Notes: generated by a model from the letters alone, not told the origin. Shown: positions 8,984 to 18,052, numbered from the stretch's first letter. The stretch: 64,000 nucleotides of DNA from an uncultured Opitutia bacterium (GCA_937136395.1 CAKZOI010000070.1:1-64000), one strand, 5' to 3'. Numbers and translations are program-made.

Positions 8984-10234
8984 TTGAATTATTTAGGCAT
9001 ACATTCCACTCAACCACGCACTGCTGCGTTGTATGCACGTGCAGCTGCGGTTATTCCTGGTGGTATTCCCGGGCATCAGAGCCCCGTGCTGACGGTGCCC
9101 GGCGAGTTTCCTTATTTTGCCGAGCGTGCGAAGGGTGCCGTGTATTGGGATGTGGATGGAAGACGTTTAATCGATTTTATGTGTGGCTTTGGGCCATTGG
9201 TTCTAGGGGCGCAGCATCCGGAAGTGGATGCGGCCTATCGTGCGTCGCAGGAACGGGGAGTGTGTTTTAACCATCCCACGGCGACGACCGTGGAACTTGC
9301 GGAGCGCCTAGTCGAGTTGGTTGATTTTGCTGAATGGGCATTTTTCGGGAAGAACGGTGCGGACATGACGTATTGGGCCTTGCGCGTGGCACGTGAGTAC
9401 CGGCAGCGACGTAAAATAATAAAGGTCAAATCGGCGTATCATGGCACAGAGCCTTGGTGCAGTGATTCTTTAGCAGGTGTGCTAGCTGAGGATAAGATGC
9501 ACATCATTGAAATTGCTTGGAATGATACCGAGGCATTGGGTGCCGCAGTCGCTTTGTATGCAGATGATCTGGCGGGTATCATGACGACCCCTTTTGATCA
9601 TCCGACCTATGCAGAAATGGTGATGCCAGATCCGACTTTTCTGGAACGTATTAATACATTACGAAATGAAACGGGAATGGTTTGGATTTTAGACGATGTT
9701 AGGGCTGGCTTTCGTCACGATTTGAGAGGCAGTCACCGGTATTTTGGATTTACGCCTGATATGAGCTGTTTTTCGAAAGCGATCGCGAACGGGTATGCGT
9801 TGTCGGCCTGTGTCGGTAGGTTAGAGCTGCGGAATGCGGCTTCACGGGTGTTTGCGACGGGGAGTTTTTGGAATAATCCAGCTCCGATGGCTGCCGCCTT
9901 GAAGACTTTGGAAATTTTGGAGCGAGACGCCTGTATCCCTACGATGCTGCGTCGAGGTGAGGAGTGGATTGAGCGTTTTCTTGCCCTCGGGGTGAAGCAT
10001 GGCATTCAATTTACGGCGAGTGGGACGCCGTCTATGCCGTTTATTCGAGTCGCCAACGATGATAATTTCTTTCAGCAACAAGCATTTTGCACTGAGGCGA
10101 TTAAAGCGGGGGTGTTTTTGCATCCGCATCATAATTGGTTCATCGGCAATGCGCATAGCGATTCGATTCTTGAGGAATCGCTGGTATTGATTGAACGTGC
10201 GATGCAGGCTTATTTAGTCGGCGTTTCCAGTTAA
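8984..10234 (+). CDS. Class III PLP aminotransferase, glutamate-1-semialdehyde aminomutase-like
   Basis: 416 residues from a TTG at 8984; an in-frame TGA lies just upstream and no ATG is near, so TTG is the best start. The fold-type I signs are the PLP lysine K265 (SCFSKAIANGYALS), the aspartate pair at 237-238 (WILDDVRAGFR) and AYHGTEPW around 151-158. The N-terminus ARAAAVIPGGIPG is typical of the HemL subgroup, but true HemL has a stricter core, so it more likely acts as an aminotransferase or aminomutase in a specialised pathway. The next gene, an alpha-oxoamine synthase, starts 21 bases downstream on the same strand, suggesting one operon. The substrate is unknown. Confidence 0.8.
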   Translation: MNYLGIHSTQPRTAALYARAAAVIPGGIPGHQSPVLTVPGEFPYFAERAKGAVYWDVDGRRLIDFMCGFGPLVLGAQHPEVDAAYRASQERGVCFNHPTATTVELAERLVELVDFAEWAFFGKNGADMTYWALRVAREYRQRRKIIKVKSAYHGTEPWCSDSLAGVLAEDKMHIIEIAWNDTEALGAAVALYADDLAGIMTTPFDHPTYAEMVMPDPTFLERINTLRNETGMVWILDDVRAGFRHDLRGSHRYFGFTPDMSCFSKAIANGYALSACVGRLELRNAASRVFATGSFWNNPAPMAAALKTLEILERDACIPTMLRRGEEWIERFLALGVKHGIQFTASGTPSMPFIRVANDDNFFQQQAFCTEAIKAGVFLHPHHNWFIGNAHSDSILEESLVLIERAMQAYLVGVSS

Positions 10235-10255
10235 GCAGAATAATATATATTTCAG

Positions 10256-11461
10256 ATGGCAGTCGGTATTTTTAACTTATTCAGTAAGCGCAACAGCTTC
10301 TTTCAGCGCTGTAAAGTCGATGAGGCCACCAAGCTTAGGCATAAATATGCGCCCTATTATGATATTTTCGACCGACAGGAAGGTTCCCGTGTTTGGCTGA
10401 AAGGCAAAGAGCTAATCCTCTTGAGTAGCAATGACTATCTCGGGCTGAGTGATCATCCGAGTGTGATCGATGCTGGTAAGCAGGCTTTGGACACTTGGGG
10501 TGCCTCGTCGACTGGAGCACGTGTGGCGAACGGAGGACGTGCGTATCATCGTGACTTAGAGGAAGCACTCGCGGAGTTTTTAGAAGTCGAAGCAGTGCAT
10601 GTGCATGCCGCTGGGTATTTAAGCTGCATGTCTGCGGTGCAGTCATTTGGTCAGCGTGGGGATCTTATCTTAGTGGATCGTAATGTGCATTCCTCTTTGT
10701 GGAGTGGTATTCACAGTTGCCCTGCTCGAGTCGAGAAATTCAGCCACAACAGTCCAGGCTCGCTTAAAAAAGCATTGAGCTATGAAGAAGCGGAGACTCC
10801 AAAGATGCTGGTTTTTGAAGGCGCATATTCAATGGAAGGGCATATTGCTCCGGTTGAAGAATTTTTGGAGGCGATCGAGGGGCAAAATACGATGACGATA
10901 ATGGATGACGCCCATGGCTTAGGGGTCTTGGGCGTCGGCGGCCGTGGCACGGCTCATCATTTAGGCGTCAATGGTCAGGTGGATTTGATTTGTGGAAGCC
11001 TATCGAAATCACTGGGGAGCACTGGTGGATTTATCGGTGGGGCGCAGTGCATGATCGAGTATATGCGAACTCATTCAAAGCAGACGTTGTTTTCGGCGGC
11101 ATTGAGTGGGGTGCAGGCTGCTTGTGCTGGAGAAGCACTACGAGTGTTACAGACGGAGCCGCAGTGCATTGCGCGACTTTGGAGGAACGTGAAACAATAC
11201 CGTGAGTTCTTGTTGGAGTTGGGCCTAGATACTTGGGATAGCGTAACGCCGGCAATTCCGATAGTGCTCGGCGACAAACGGAAAGCGTATTATTTCAGAC
11301 AAGCCCTATTAGAAAAAGGAGTCTATACAACGATGGCGATTGCTCCATCCGTACCACCGAAGAAAGAGTTGATTCGCACCTCCATTTCGGCGCGTCATAC
11401 AGATGAGGATTTGGATCAAATCTTTGAGGCGTTTAAGTATGCGGTGAAGAAGGTTCTTTAA
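10256..11461 (+). CDS. Alpha-oxoamine synthase (AONS / serine palmitoyltransferase-like)
   Basis: 401 residues. The family features are ND-YLGLSDHP at the substrate entrance (residues 59-68), ASSTGARVANGG (83-94), stacking His H145, MDDAHGLGVLG (216-226) and the PLP lysine K251 in GSLSKSLGSTGGFIGG. The enzymes decarboxylate an amino acid while condensing it with an acyl thioester, giving KAPA (BioF), aminoacetone precursors (Kbl) or 3-ketosphinganine (Spt). No other biotin genes are nearby; instead there is a dedicated ACP, a ketosynthase and an SDR within 4 kb, which favours acyl-ACP as donor and a sphingoid-like or related aminolipid product (inference). It overlaps the converging glycosyltransferase gene by 29 bases at the 3' end. 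Confidence 0.82.
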   Translation: MAVGIFNLFSKRNSFFQRCKVDEATKLRHKYAPYYDIFDRQEGSRVWLKGKELILLSSNDYLGLSDHPSVIDAGKQALDTWGASSTGARVANGGRAYHRDLEEALAEFLEVEAVHVHAAGYLSCMSAVQSFGQRGDLILVDRNVHSSLWSGIHSCPARVEKFSHNSPGSLKKALSYEEAETPKMLVFEGAYSMEGHIAPVEEFLEAIEGQNTMTIMDDAHGLGVLGVGGRGTAHHLGVNGQVDLICGSLSKSLGSTGGFIGGAQCMIEYMRTHSKQTLFSAALSGVQAACAGEALRVLQTEPQCIARLWRNVKQYREFLLELGLDTWDSVTPAIPIVLGDKRKAYYFRQALLEKGVYTTMAIAPSVPPKKELIRTSISARHTDEDLDQIFEAFKYAVKKVL

Positions 11462-12659
11462 ATTGGGAACGGGTGAATAATTCCACCAGTCGTGCCGAAT
11501 TCTCTGAAACTGCGAAGTGCTGTTTGACCCACTCAAGTGCGTTTGCCTTTATCGAATCTTGGAGTATAGGATTTGCCATTAAATGCTCGAATTGATGGCT
11601 CCATTCGATTGAAGATTCACCGCGTAGAATGATCCCTGTCACTTTGTCTTGTATGGCTTCACTGATTCCTGCCACATCGCGAGTTAGAATAGGTAGGCCT
11701 GCTGCCATGGCTTCGGCGAGGACATTTGGAAAGCCGTCTCGATCGCCTGAACTGGAGATTTTTCCAGTAAAGATGAAAATATCTGCCCACTGTTGGTAGG
11801 TTCTTTCAATCTCCGCATAGCTCTGGTGTCCGCACATTTCCACGCAGTCGCTTAATTCTAACCTTTTTATAATTGATTCAAGTGGTGAAGCTAAAGGACC
11901 ATGGCCAATTATTTTTGCACTAAATTGGATGTTTCGATTTTTCAACGTCTTGTAGAAATTGAGCTGTTCGGCATAGCCTTTTTTTTCAATCAGTCGTCCA
12001 ACACTGAGTAGGTGTCTCCTGTTGGAAGTTCGCCGTGCAGGATTACTATCGGGGATATTGGGGAGACTTCGTCGGATAAGGGAAATCGATTTTTCGGGAA
12101 TTCCTTTTCTAATGAGGTGTGATTGTGCACTTTGAGTGGAGGTGCGTATGAAGCGAGCACGTAGACCTTTCTCCTTAAGTAAGCAGTCCCCACCTGACCG
12201 ATGTATGTCGTAAGCGTGTGCCTCCATACTGTAGGGAATCCTTGTGAGCATGGATAGTGTGAGGGCAGCAGCGGCCGGTGCAGTCGCCCAGACCGCGTGG
12301 ATCAGATCAGGCGGGTTCTTACGAAAACGTTCTGCGTAGCTAATGGCGAAGGCGACTCCCAGTAGGTTTTCAAGTAGGTTTATGGGGCATTTAGGAGGAG
12401 AGTTATCGTACAGTTTGGATAGCTCGAGAAAGGCTTCGGGGCTTCGGATCAGTTCGTTTAGAAATCGTAGGGGCAGCCGGAGGATGTCTTTCAGGTCGAA
12501 GTGCTTTAAGGGGAATCGATTGAAAGTCGCACCGCATCCGCCAAATAAGGAGAAGAGCGAAAGATTCGTTGTGGGTAGATCGGCTAAGCCATTGATTTCC
12601 CGCTGCAGAAAGCTTTCCGATGGTTTAGGAAAGGTGGTGAACAGATAGGCAATACGCAT
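11433..12659 (-). CDS. GT4 glycosyltransferase
   Basis: 408 residues with the two-domain GT-B layout. The C-terminal half shows SVGRLIEKKGYAEQ, the strand-turn after the donor site, and the donor-binding stretch DGFPNVLAEAMAAGLP with the conserved glutamates. The N-terminus MRIAYLFTTFPKPSESFLQRE is the typical beginning of GT4 enzymes from polysaccharide and glycolipid clusters. It lies 44 bases downstream of the SDR gene on the same strand and is therefore probably last in the ACP-ketosynthase-SDR operon, which would couple a sugar transfer to the lipid product. Sugar and acceptor cannot be read from the sequence. Confidence 0.83.
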   Translation of the reverse strand: MRIAYLFTTFPKPSESFLQREINGLADLPTTNLSLFSLFGGCGATFNRFPLKHFDLKDILRLPLRFLNELIRSPEAFLELSKLYDNSPPKCPINLLENLLGVAFAISYAERFRKNPPDLIHAVWATAPAAAALTLSMLTRIPYSMEAHAYDIHRSGGDCLLKEKGLRARFIRTSTQSAQSHLIRKGIPEKSISLIRRSLPNIPDSNPARRTSNRRHLLSVGRLIEKKGYAEQLNFYKTLKNRNIQFSAKIIGHGPLASPLESIIKRLELSDCVEMCGHQSYAEIERTYQQWADIFIFTGKISSSGDRDGFPNVLAEAMAAGLPILTRDVAGISEAIQDKVTGIILRGESSIEWSHQFEHLMANPILQDSIKANALEWVKQHFAVSENSARLVELFTRSQFKEPSSPHT

Positions 12660-12703
12660 CGGTTAGCGGGCTGATTGGGGGAGATGGCAAAGTGTGGTTC
12701 GTC

Positions 12704-13522
12704 TTAGCGTTTGTAATACTCTCGAACCAATCGAAGCAGCCATTTACTCGGCAAGAGTCGGGGCCCCAGCGGTGCGATTACGGTCTGAAAGAAATTGCCT
12801 GACCGGAGTATCCCTGATTGCTCCTGCTTGAGTGCCTTAATCAGATCTGTCGCGGCTTTTCTCGGTGAAGGAGCACGTTTATGCTGTTGCTCGAGGAATT
12901 TCAAGTAATTGGGTTCCGTGGAACTCTGGCGAACCGTTTTAGTTTCAATAAACGGTGTATTGAAATCCCCTGGGCGAAAATCAATCACCTTGAAGGGGCT
13001 ATTGTCATCGAGCAGCAGGCTTTGAGTAAAGGAACTCAGCCCAGACTTGGCTGCATTGTAATAAGGCATATCTGGGATCGGTAGCTCGACAGCGAGTGAG
13101 CTGACTTGCACTAAGCAATTTCGCTTGTTTGGCGATTGTTTACAGAGCTTTTCAAAGAATCGGGACAGTTGAATCGGGACTTGTAGCATGAGCTCAAGTG
13201 TCGAATCTAGCTCCTCTTGCGTTGGTGACCAAGCCCCTCCGAGCAGTCCGCAACCAGCATTATTAATCCATAATTGTGGTGGCGTTTCTTCTATTTGCGC
13301 GAGTGCATTTGCGACTTCGTCGGCGTTTAGTAAGTCCGTGGGAATGTGCGTGTAGTTGAGAGGCGGTGAGGTGGGTGGAGTCCGGCTGATGCCCAAGACG
13401 TGAACGCCTTCATCGGATAGTTGTTTGGCGATCTCCAATCCGATTCCTGAGGAAGCTCCGGTGATTACGGCGTTGTGATAGCCGATTCGGTTCAGTGCGC
13501 TAGGTTTTGGAGTAAGGCTCAT
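12704..13522 (-). CDS. Short-chain dehydrogenase/reductase, possible 3-ketoacyl/3-ketosphinganine-type reductase
   Basis: About 272 residues from the ATG at 13522; a GTG at 13534 would add four. The Rossmann glycine motif TGASSGIGLEIAKQL and the catalytic YYNAAKSG (YxxxK) with the preceding serine in VQVSSLAVE are complete, as is INNAGCGLLGG. It is a classical SDR reducing a keto group with NAD(P)H. Context: ketosynthase and ACP genes are immediately upstream on the same strand, and an alpha-oxoamine synthase gene converges from the other side. Reduction of the ketone made by the oxoamine synthase, or of a beta-ketoacyl-ACP, are the two simplest roles (inference). Confidence 0.8.
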   Translation of the reverse strand: MSLTPKPSALNRIGYHNAVITGASSGIGLEIAKQLSDEGVHVLGISRTPPTSPPLNYTHIPTDLLNADEVANALAQIEETPPQLWINNAGCGLLGGAWSPTQEELDSTLELMLQVPIQLSRFFEKLCKQSPNKRNCLVQVSSLAVELPIPDMPYYNAAKSGLSSFTQSLLLDDNSPFKVIDFRPGDFNTPFIETKTVRQSSTEPNYLKFLEQQHKRAPSPRKAATDLIKALKQEQSGILRSGNFFQTVIAPLGPRLLPSKWLLRLVREYYKR

Positions 13523-13573
13523 GTCAATCTTCACGCTACGGATATAGCAATCAGTAAGGTTTAACTGGACGCT

Positions 13574-14845
13574 CTAGGTGGCGTTCCAGTATTTAAAAAG
13601 TATACTGACATTGGCTCCGCCAAAACCAGAGCTGTTACTCATTACGATTTTCGAACGAGTCGGAAGATTATCTTTAAGTAAACGTATCTGAGCACATTCG
13701 GGATCGATTTCATCCAAATTTGCGGTACCTGGTGTGAAGCCGTGCTGTTGCGCTAAGATTTCGAGCGAAACTTCAAGTGCGCCAGCCATAGAAAGTGTAT
13801 GGCCGGTTAGTGACTTAGTCGATGCGGTTGTTAATGTGGCGTGCTCTTTGAATATTTTATGGATTGCGTTTGCTTCGACGACATCGCCTACCAGTGTGCC
13901 CGTGGCATGGGCATTGATGTGGTCGATCGATGTTGGGGATAAGCCGGCATCTTTGAGCGCAAGTGTCATGGCACGGCAGAGCCCGATGCCTTCTGGGTGG
14001 GGGACGACTGGTTTATATCCGTCGGATCCTTGCCCCCAGCCTAATAGTTCGGCGAGGATGGGGGCCTTGCGCGCTTTGGCAGATTCGAGGGATTCTATAA
14101 GGATTGCTGAGGCACCGCCAGATCCGACAAAGCCATTACGGCGTCGATCAAAGGGGAGACTCGCCGCATTGGGATCTTTAGATGTAGAGAGCGCATACAT
14201 GCCCGCGAATGGTAGAACCGCATCCAAGTCGCCATCTTCAGCGCCTACGACAATCATCCGTTGTTGGCGGCTCAATCTGATTTGGTCCATGGCAAATCCG
14301 AGCGCATGTGCGGAGGATGCGCACGCGGAGGCAAATCCACAGCCAGCGCCCTTGATTGAGAATAGTGCGCTCAGATTATAAGAAAGTGTCCCGACGACTG
14401 AATTGACGATGCCGTGCGGATTCGTGCGAGCGACCCCTCGCTCATGTAGGTCGTTGAGGTTTTCGCGTAAGTTGGTGGCAGATCCTGCCGATGCGGTGAA
14501 TAGCCCCGTTTCATTGTCTAGCTCACTATGATCCAGTCGCGCATTGTTGAGTGCCTGTGTGACTGCATGGTAGGCATAGAAACTGTGTGGGTTCAGCGAC
14601 TTTAGATTTTCTTTCTTCAGAGAGTATCCATTCGGAGCAGTCCAGTCTTCCGGGTAGCGACTCGTCGTGTCAAATTCGGGGATGTCGGTGCCTACTGAAA
14701 CTCTCGACCCCTTAAAGTCAGCATACTCCTTCTTAGTGACGAATCCGTGTGATTGGCTTTTCAGGTTTTGGGCAACTGCATCTAAATCATGCCCCAGCGA
14801 GCAGGCCAAACCTAATCCGGTGATGACGATGCGTGTTGAACTCAT
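13574..14845 (-). CDS. Beta-ketoacyl-ACP synthase (FabF-like)
   Basis: 423 residues, standard KAS II length. The thiolase-fold triad is complete: C175 (ASACASSAHALG), H313 (INAHATGTLVGD) and H349 (TKSLTGHTLSMAGALE) with K344. The glycine-rich C-terminal SNSSGFGGANVSILF closes the active site. It condenses acyl-ACP with malonyl-ACP. Its start codon overlaps the stop of the ACP gene (ATGA), so it is coupled to that carrier rather than to a fab cluster; no FabD, FabG-FabA or FabH genes are adjacent. A specialised chain-elongation role in the neighbouring aminolipid-like pathway is likely (inference). Confidence 0.87.
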   Translation of the reverse strand: MSSTRIVITGLGLACSLGHDLDAVAQNLKSQSHGFVTKKEYADFKGSRVSVGTDIPEFDTTSRYPEDWTAPNGYSLKKENLKSLNPHSFYAYHAVTQALNNARLDHSELDNETGLFTASAGSATNLRENLNDLHERGVARTNPHGIVNSVVGTLSYNLSALFSIKGAGCGFASACASSAHALGFAMDQIRLSRQQRMIVVGAEDGDLDAVLPFAGMYALSTSKDPNAASLPFDRRRNGFVGSGGASAILIESLESAKARKAPILAELLGWGQGSDGYKPVVPHPEGIGLCRAMTLALKDAGLSPTSIDHINAHATGTLVGDVVEANAIHKIFKEHATLTTASTKSLTGHTLSMAGALEVSLEILAQQHGFTPGTANLDEIDPECAQIRLLKDNLPTRSKIVMSNSSGFGGANVSILFKYWNAT

Positions 14846-15204
14846 TCACTTCGTTGGTTTGTCGAAACCACTTGTCGTTTTTCAATAATGTATTTTTGCA
14901 GCTCTTTGAAGGTCTTTAGGTCTTTAATCGCGTCGTCCACGAGTTCAATTTCAAGGGCATCTTCAAGGGTCATGACGATTTCCACCATCGTCAGCGAGTC
15001 GATGCCGAGATCGTCAACGAAATGGGTGTTTTCATCGGCTTTTTCAAGTTCTTCTTCATAGGATTCGTCAATATTGCGGGCGACGATTCCACGTAAGAAT
15101 AGCTCCAGTTGCTTTGGCGCACCGCTTTCTTTGAAAGCATTGAGTGCTTCCTTTGTGCCCGGAGGGGATCTCCGTAATTCTTCTTCTAGTCGGTCGTCTG
15201 CCAT
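14842..15204 (-). CDS. Acyl carrier protein with N-terminal extension
   Basis: 120 residues from the ATG at 15204; a TTG at 15219 would add five. The carrier core is the C-terminal ~75 residues with the phosphopantetheine site S70 in DLGIDSLTMVEIVMTLE and the acidic helix II/III. About 35 residues precede the core (LRRSPPGTKEALNAF), which is longer than housekeeping AcpP (~78 residues). It is the first gene of a minus-strand run with the ketosynthase (4-base overlap), SDR and GT4. A pathway-dedicated ACP that feeds the ketosynthase and perhaps the alpha-oxoamine synthase is the natural reading. Confidence 0.87.
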   Translation of the reverse strand: MADDRLEEELRRSPPGTKEALNAFKESGAPKQLELFLRGIVARNIDESYEEELEKADENTHFVDDLGIDSLTMVEIVMTLEDALEIELVDDAIKDLKTFKELQKYIIEKRQVVSTNQRSE

Positions 15205-15225
15205 ATTAATTGATTGCAATATGTG

Positions 15226-15256
15226 ATTATAGGCACGGCAAGTTCAAACTAGTCAA
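15226..15256 (-). promoter_or_regulatory. Possible promoter of the ACP-ketosynthase operon
   Basis: On the minus strand a perfect -10 TATAAT (15231-15226) lies 22 bases before the ACP ATG, with TTGACT at 15256-15251 as -35 and a long 19-base spacer. The interval to the divergent GT4 gene is only 94 bases and must also hold that gene's promoter. Confidence 0.4.
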
Positions 15257-15298
15257 TCGTCTGGTCTCACGTATGCTCTCAATATATTTACCTATAAC

Positions 15299-16396
15299 AT
15301 GCCCACACACAAGAGAACATCCAAGCGCGCTGTAGTCATCCTACTGGATCGCTTGAGGACTGGAGGCACTGAAAGGCAGAGTGTCTGGTTGCAGCAAGCC
15401 TTACTTGATCGCGGGTGGCAGAGTCGTTTACATTTACTGTATCCTAAGGCTGCAGAGACGTCCACGCGGTCGACAGGTGAGGGGGCTTTGTCATTAATCC
15501 GGCCGACAGTAGGTCTGATCGGGGAATTTCGGGAGAATTGCCCCGATGTTTTGATTTGTATGGGGCGCACCGCTAATTCTTTGGGCTTTCTGGTAAAGCG
15601 GTGTTTTCCATCGGTGCAATTAGTCACAACATGTCGGACGAACCGTAAGCTGCCCTTTTTGTATCGTCGTTCACTGAGGCAGTCGCAGCTCTGTATCGCA
15701 AATTCGCATTGGGCTGCCGAAGAAGTGGTGCGCGTTACTGGTATGTCTCCGGATAAGTTGATTCATATTGAGAATGCCCTACTCCGACCGGAGTTGTTCA
15801 AGCTAGATCAGTCTCCAGCTTCCAAAGCGGTTGCTCGACGCGGGTTGGGGCTCCATCCAGACTCCACGGTTCTGTGTAATATCTCGAGTTTCGTACCCGG
15901 TAAAAACAAGACCGCGCTCTTGGAAGCCTTTGCCCGTAGTCAATTCCAGTCTATTACGGTGCTCCTCCTCGCCGGCGATGGGCGCGAACGCCAGGTTTGT
16001 GAACAACGTGCGAAGTCGCTCGGTATCGCTGGGCAGGTCCGTTTTCTCGGTCGGACGGACTTTATTGAGCCGATTCTACAGGCGAGCGATATGTTTGTTT
16101 CGACTTCGTTGCGGGACAGCTTGCCCAATGCCTTGGTCGAAGCTCAAGCGGCAGGGTTGCCTGTAGTGGCGTACGATGTGGCTGGAGCGGTCGAGGCGTT
16201 TGAGCCCGAGCGGTCTGGGATTTCGGTTCGATGTGGTGATGTCGACGGCTTCGTGCAGGCTATCGACAAGCTACTAGGGGCGCCCGACTTAAGGCTACGG
16301 TTTGGGACATGTGCCCGAAAACGAGCGCTACAATTGTATGACCCAGAAGTGATTCGTGCGCGCTATGCGACTGAAATGAGTCGATTAATGGCCTGA
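15299..16396 (+). CDS. GT4 glycosyltransferase
   Basis: 365 residues. The N-terminal LLDRLRTGGTERQSVWLQQ is the GT-B acceptor-domain entry with the GGTE loop, and the C-terminal half has CNISSFVPGKNKTALLEAF followed by DSLPNALVEAQAAGLPVVA, the donor-binding region. It is transcribed away from the ACP operon from a shared 94-base region and its end overlaps the converging GT4 gene by 12 bases. It probably modifies the same glycolipid or a polysaccharide; the sugar specificity is unknown. Confidence 0.85.
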   Translation: MPTHKRTSKRAVVILLDRLRTGGTERQSVWLQQALLDRGWQSRLHLLYPKAAETSTRSTGEGALSLIRPTVGLIGEFRENCPDVLICMGRTANSLGFLVKRCFPSVQLVTTCRTNRKLPFLYRRSLRQSQLCIANSHWAAEEVVRVTGMSPDKLIHIENALLRPELFKLDQSPASKAVARRGLGLHPDSTVLCNISSFVPGKNKTALLEAFARSQFQSITVLLLAGDGRERQVCEQRAKSLGIAGQVRFLGRTDFIEPILQASDMFVSTSLRDSLPNALVEAQAAGLPVVAYDVAGAVEAFEPERSGISVRCGDVDGFVQAIDKLLGAPDLRLRFGTCARKRALQLYDPEVIRARYATEMSRLMA

Positions 16397-17530
16397 TTCC
16401 TCCATGAGTGTTTCCCTGACCACGTCTTCCCAAGTTCGTGATAGCGCAAAGCGTTGATTGGCCTTTCCCATTTGTTGGCGAGTCTTAGGGTGTTGAAGAA
16501 AAAAGCGTAGTTGCTGGCTGAGTGCTTCAACATCGCCGGTTTCGACTAAGATGCCTGTGCTACCGTTTCGAACGGCTTCGCGCACGCCGCCAGCGTCATA
16601 TGCGAGGCAGGGCAGCTCGTACGCTCCGGCTTCTAGGTAAACGATTCCAAAGCCTTCAACGCTCTTTTTTCGCGGCATGCTCGTAAGTGCGAATACATCG
16701 GCAGCGGCATAGCAGTTACACAGTTTTTCATTATCGAGATTGAGCTGGAAATCTATTTGAATTCCCGCGGTTTCGGCGAGTCGCTTGAGTCGAGCGAGGT
16801 AAGCGCGATCTTTTGCGGCACCTGCAATGGTGTACTGCAGTCGGCTCTTTTCTTCGTTTGTTAGAAGGGCGATTGCTTGAATGATTTGGTCGAATCCCTT
16901 TCTTGGATGGAGTCGACCAACGCTGAGAACCTTCATGCGATCAGAGTTGTTCACTGAACTAGGATTGATCGCTTGCTGCGCGCTTGTTTGGCGAAATGCT
17001 TCTGGCAATGCATTGTGAACCACTTTTGCTTTAAGTGTGGTTTCGGGAAAAGCGTGAAGTAGGGAATCTAGAATAGGAGTCGAGACGACTTGGATGCTCT
17101 CGGCGTTGCGGAAGGCCCGTCGGGCGAGTGCGTTACTAATCGGATGGCTGCGCCAACGCTCGATTTCAGAGCCGTGTAGAGTAAGGTGGACTTGCCGCCC
17201 TTTACTGTGCTCATGGGAAAGCATCCCGTAGGCGAGGATGGGGCCGGGCTCGGCGAGTAAATGTATCGCGGTGGGGCGATCCTGTAAGTTCTGGCGTACT
17301 ACCCGGCTTGTTTTCCAGATACAGCTCGGATTGTGGCTGCCTTGATTATTGCTCTGTTTGATGAGGTAGGCCGAAGCGAACTCTCCGAGGGGCTGCGCGC
17401 CCTTTGGGCCAATCACAACCACTTGGTCAATCAAGCTCGCCGCAGCAGTTGCGAACTCATGGCAGTAGGTAGCGATGCCGCCCCGCTTAGGGGAAAACTC
17501 ATGGGTGTAAATATAGAGATCTTGAGGCAT
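16385..17530 (-). CDS. GT4 glycosyltransferase
   Basis: 381 residues. GT4 signatures are the N-terminal THEFSPKRGGIATYCHEFA, SVGRLHPRKGFDQIIQAI at the domain junction and KSVEGFGIVYLEAGAYELP, where the conserved glutamates contact the donor nucleotide-sugar. Two bases separate its ATG from the stop of a decayed frame on the same strand, indicating it was once the downstream gene of a two-gene unit. It converges on the neighbouring GT4 gene with a 12-base tail overlap. Confidence 0.85.
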   Translation of the reverse strand: MPQDLYIYTHEFSPKRGGIATYCHEFATAAASLIDQVVVIGPKGAQPLGEFASAYLIKQSNNQGSHNPSCIWKTSRVVRQNLQDRPTAIHLLAEPGPILAYGMLSHEHSKGRQVHLTLHGSEIERWRSHPISNALARRAFRNAESIQVVSTPILDSLLHAFPETTLKAKVVHNALPEAFRQTSAQQAINPSSVNNSDRMKVLSVGRLHPRKGFDQIIQAIALLTNEEKSRLQYTIAGAAKDRAYLARLKRLAETAGIQIDFQLNLDNEKLCNCYAAADVFALTSMPRKKSVEGFGIVYLEAGAYELPCLAYDAGGVREAVRNGSTGILVETGDVEALSQQLRFFLQHPKTRQQMGKANQRFALSRTWEDVVRETLMEESGH

Positions 17531-17532
17531 GG

Positions 17533-17930
17533 CTATCCGGATGCGATGAACCAGTGAGGCATGCGTCTTAGAAGATGGCTTGTAATACGGGAATCAAGAG
17601 CAGATTTGTATAGTTCGTGCCATTCTTGACCGATTTTCTTGATCCCGGCTGAAACGTCGCAGCCCTGCGGTGCTAAAACATGAGATTGACGGCCCCGAAT
17701 AAGCTAGGACTGCTGGAAGTCCGAACTCAATTCATCTTGATAGCCTAGCTGTATAAATAACCAGTCTTTCAGCTGTGCGTTCAAACCGAGCCAGAGCCAG
17801 AAATTTCCAGAGTGCTGTAGTTCCCACTCCCAGAGCCAATAGTCAAAGCATGGCCTGAGTGAGGAATCGATTCAGACACCATTTATTCCGTGCACTCTAG
17901 CGTAAGCGGGCGGTTGAAAATACGTCTTTC
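17533..17930 (-). pseudogene. Decayed reading frame upstream of the GT4 gene
   Basis: One minus-strand frame can be followed from about 17930 to the TAG at 17535-17533, broken by TGA near 17873 and TAG at 17706-17704. The pieces are protein-like: a tryptophan-rich segment (RPCFDYWLWEWELQHSG) and a 56-codon tail (LIRGRQSHVLAPQGCDVSAG ... LLRRMPHWFIASG) that ends two bases before the next gene's ATG, a normal operon spacing. No family is recognised with confidence; the tail resembles the helical end of some glycosyltransferases. It may equally be chance openness, though the two-base junction argues for a former gene. Confidence 0.4.
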
Positions 17931-18052
17931 AGGTGCTCAAGATGTGCCTCTATGCAAATACCTTATACTACCAGAAAAGGTCAAAGGCTGGTATCAGTAG
18001 TGAGCACGCTTGGACACTGTCTCAAAAACATAATCCTAAAAAAATGAGTTAG

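Noticed and set aside
8959-9270. Reading frame of 103 codons across the aminotransferase start
   Set aside because: Its translation has no family resemblance and it lies inside the aminotransferase gene in another frame.
10256-11461. Calling the oxoamine synthase BioF
   Set aside because: No other biotin genes are near and a dedicated ACP, ketosynthase and SDR surround it; the specific symbol cannot be supported.
15299-15627. Minus-strand frame at the GT4 start
   Set aside because: It is fully covered by the GT4 gene and its translation shows no family pattern.
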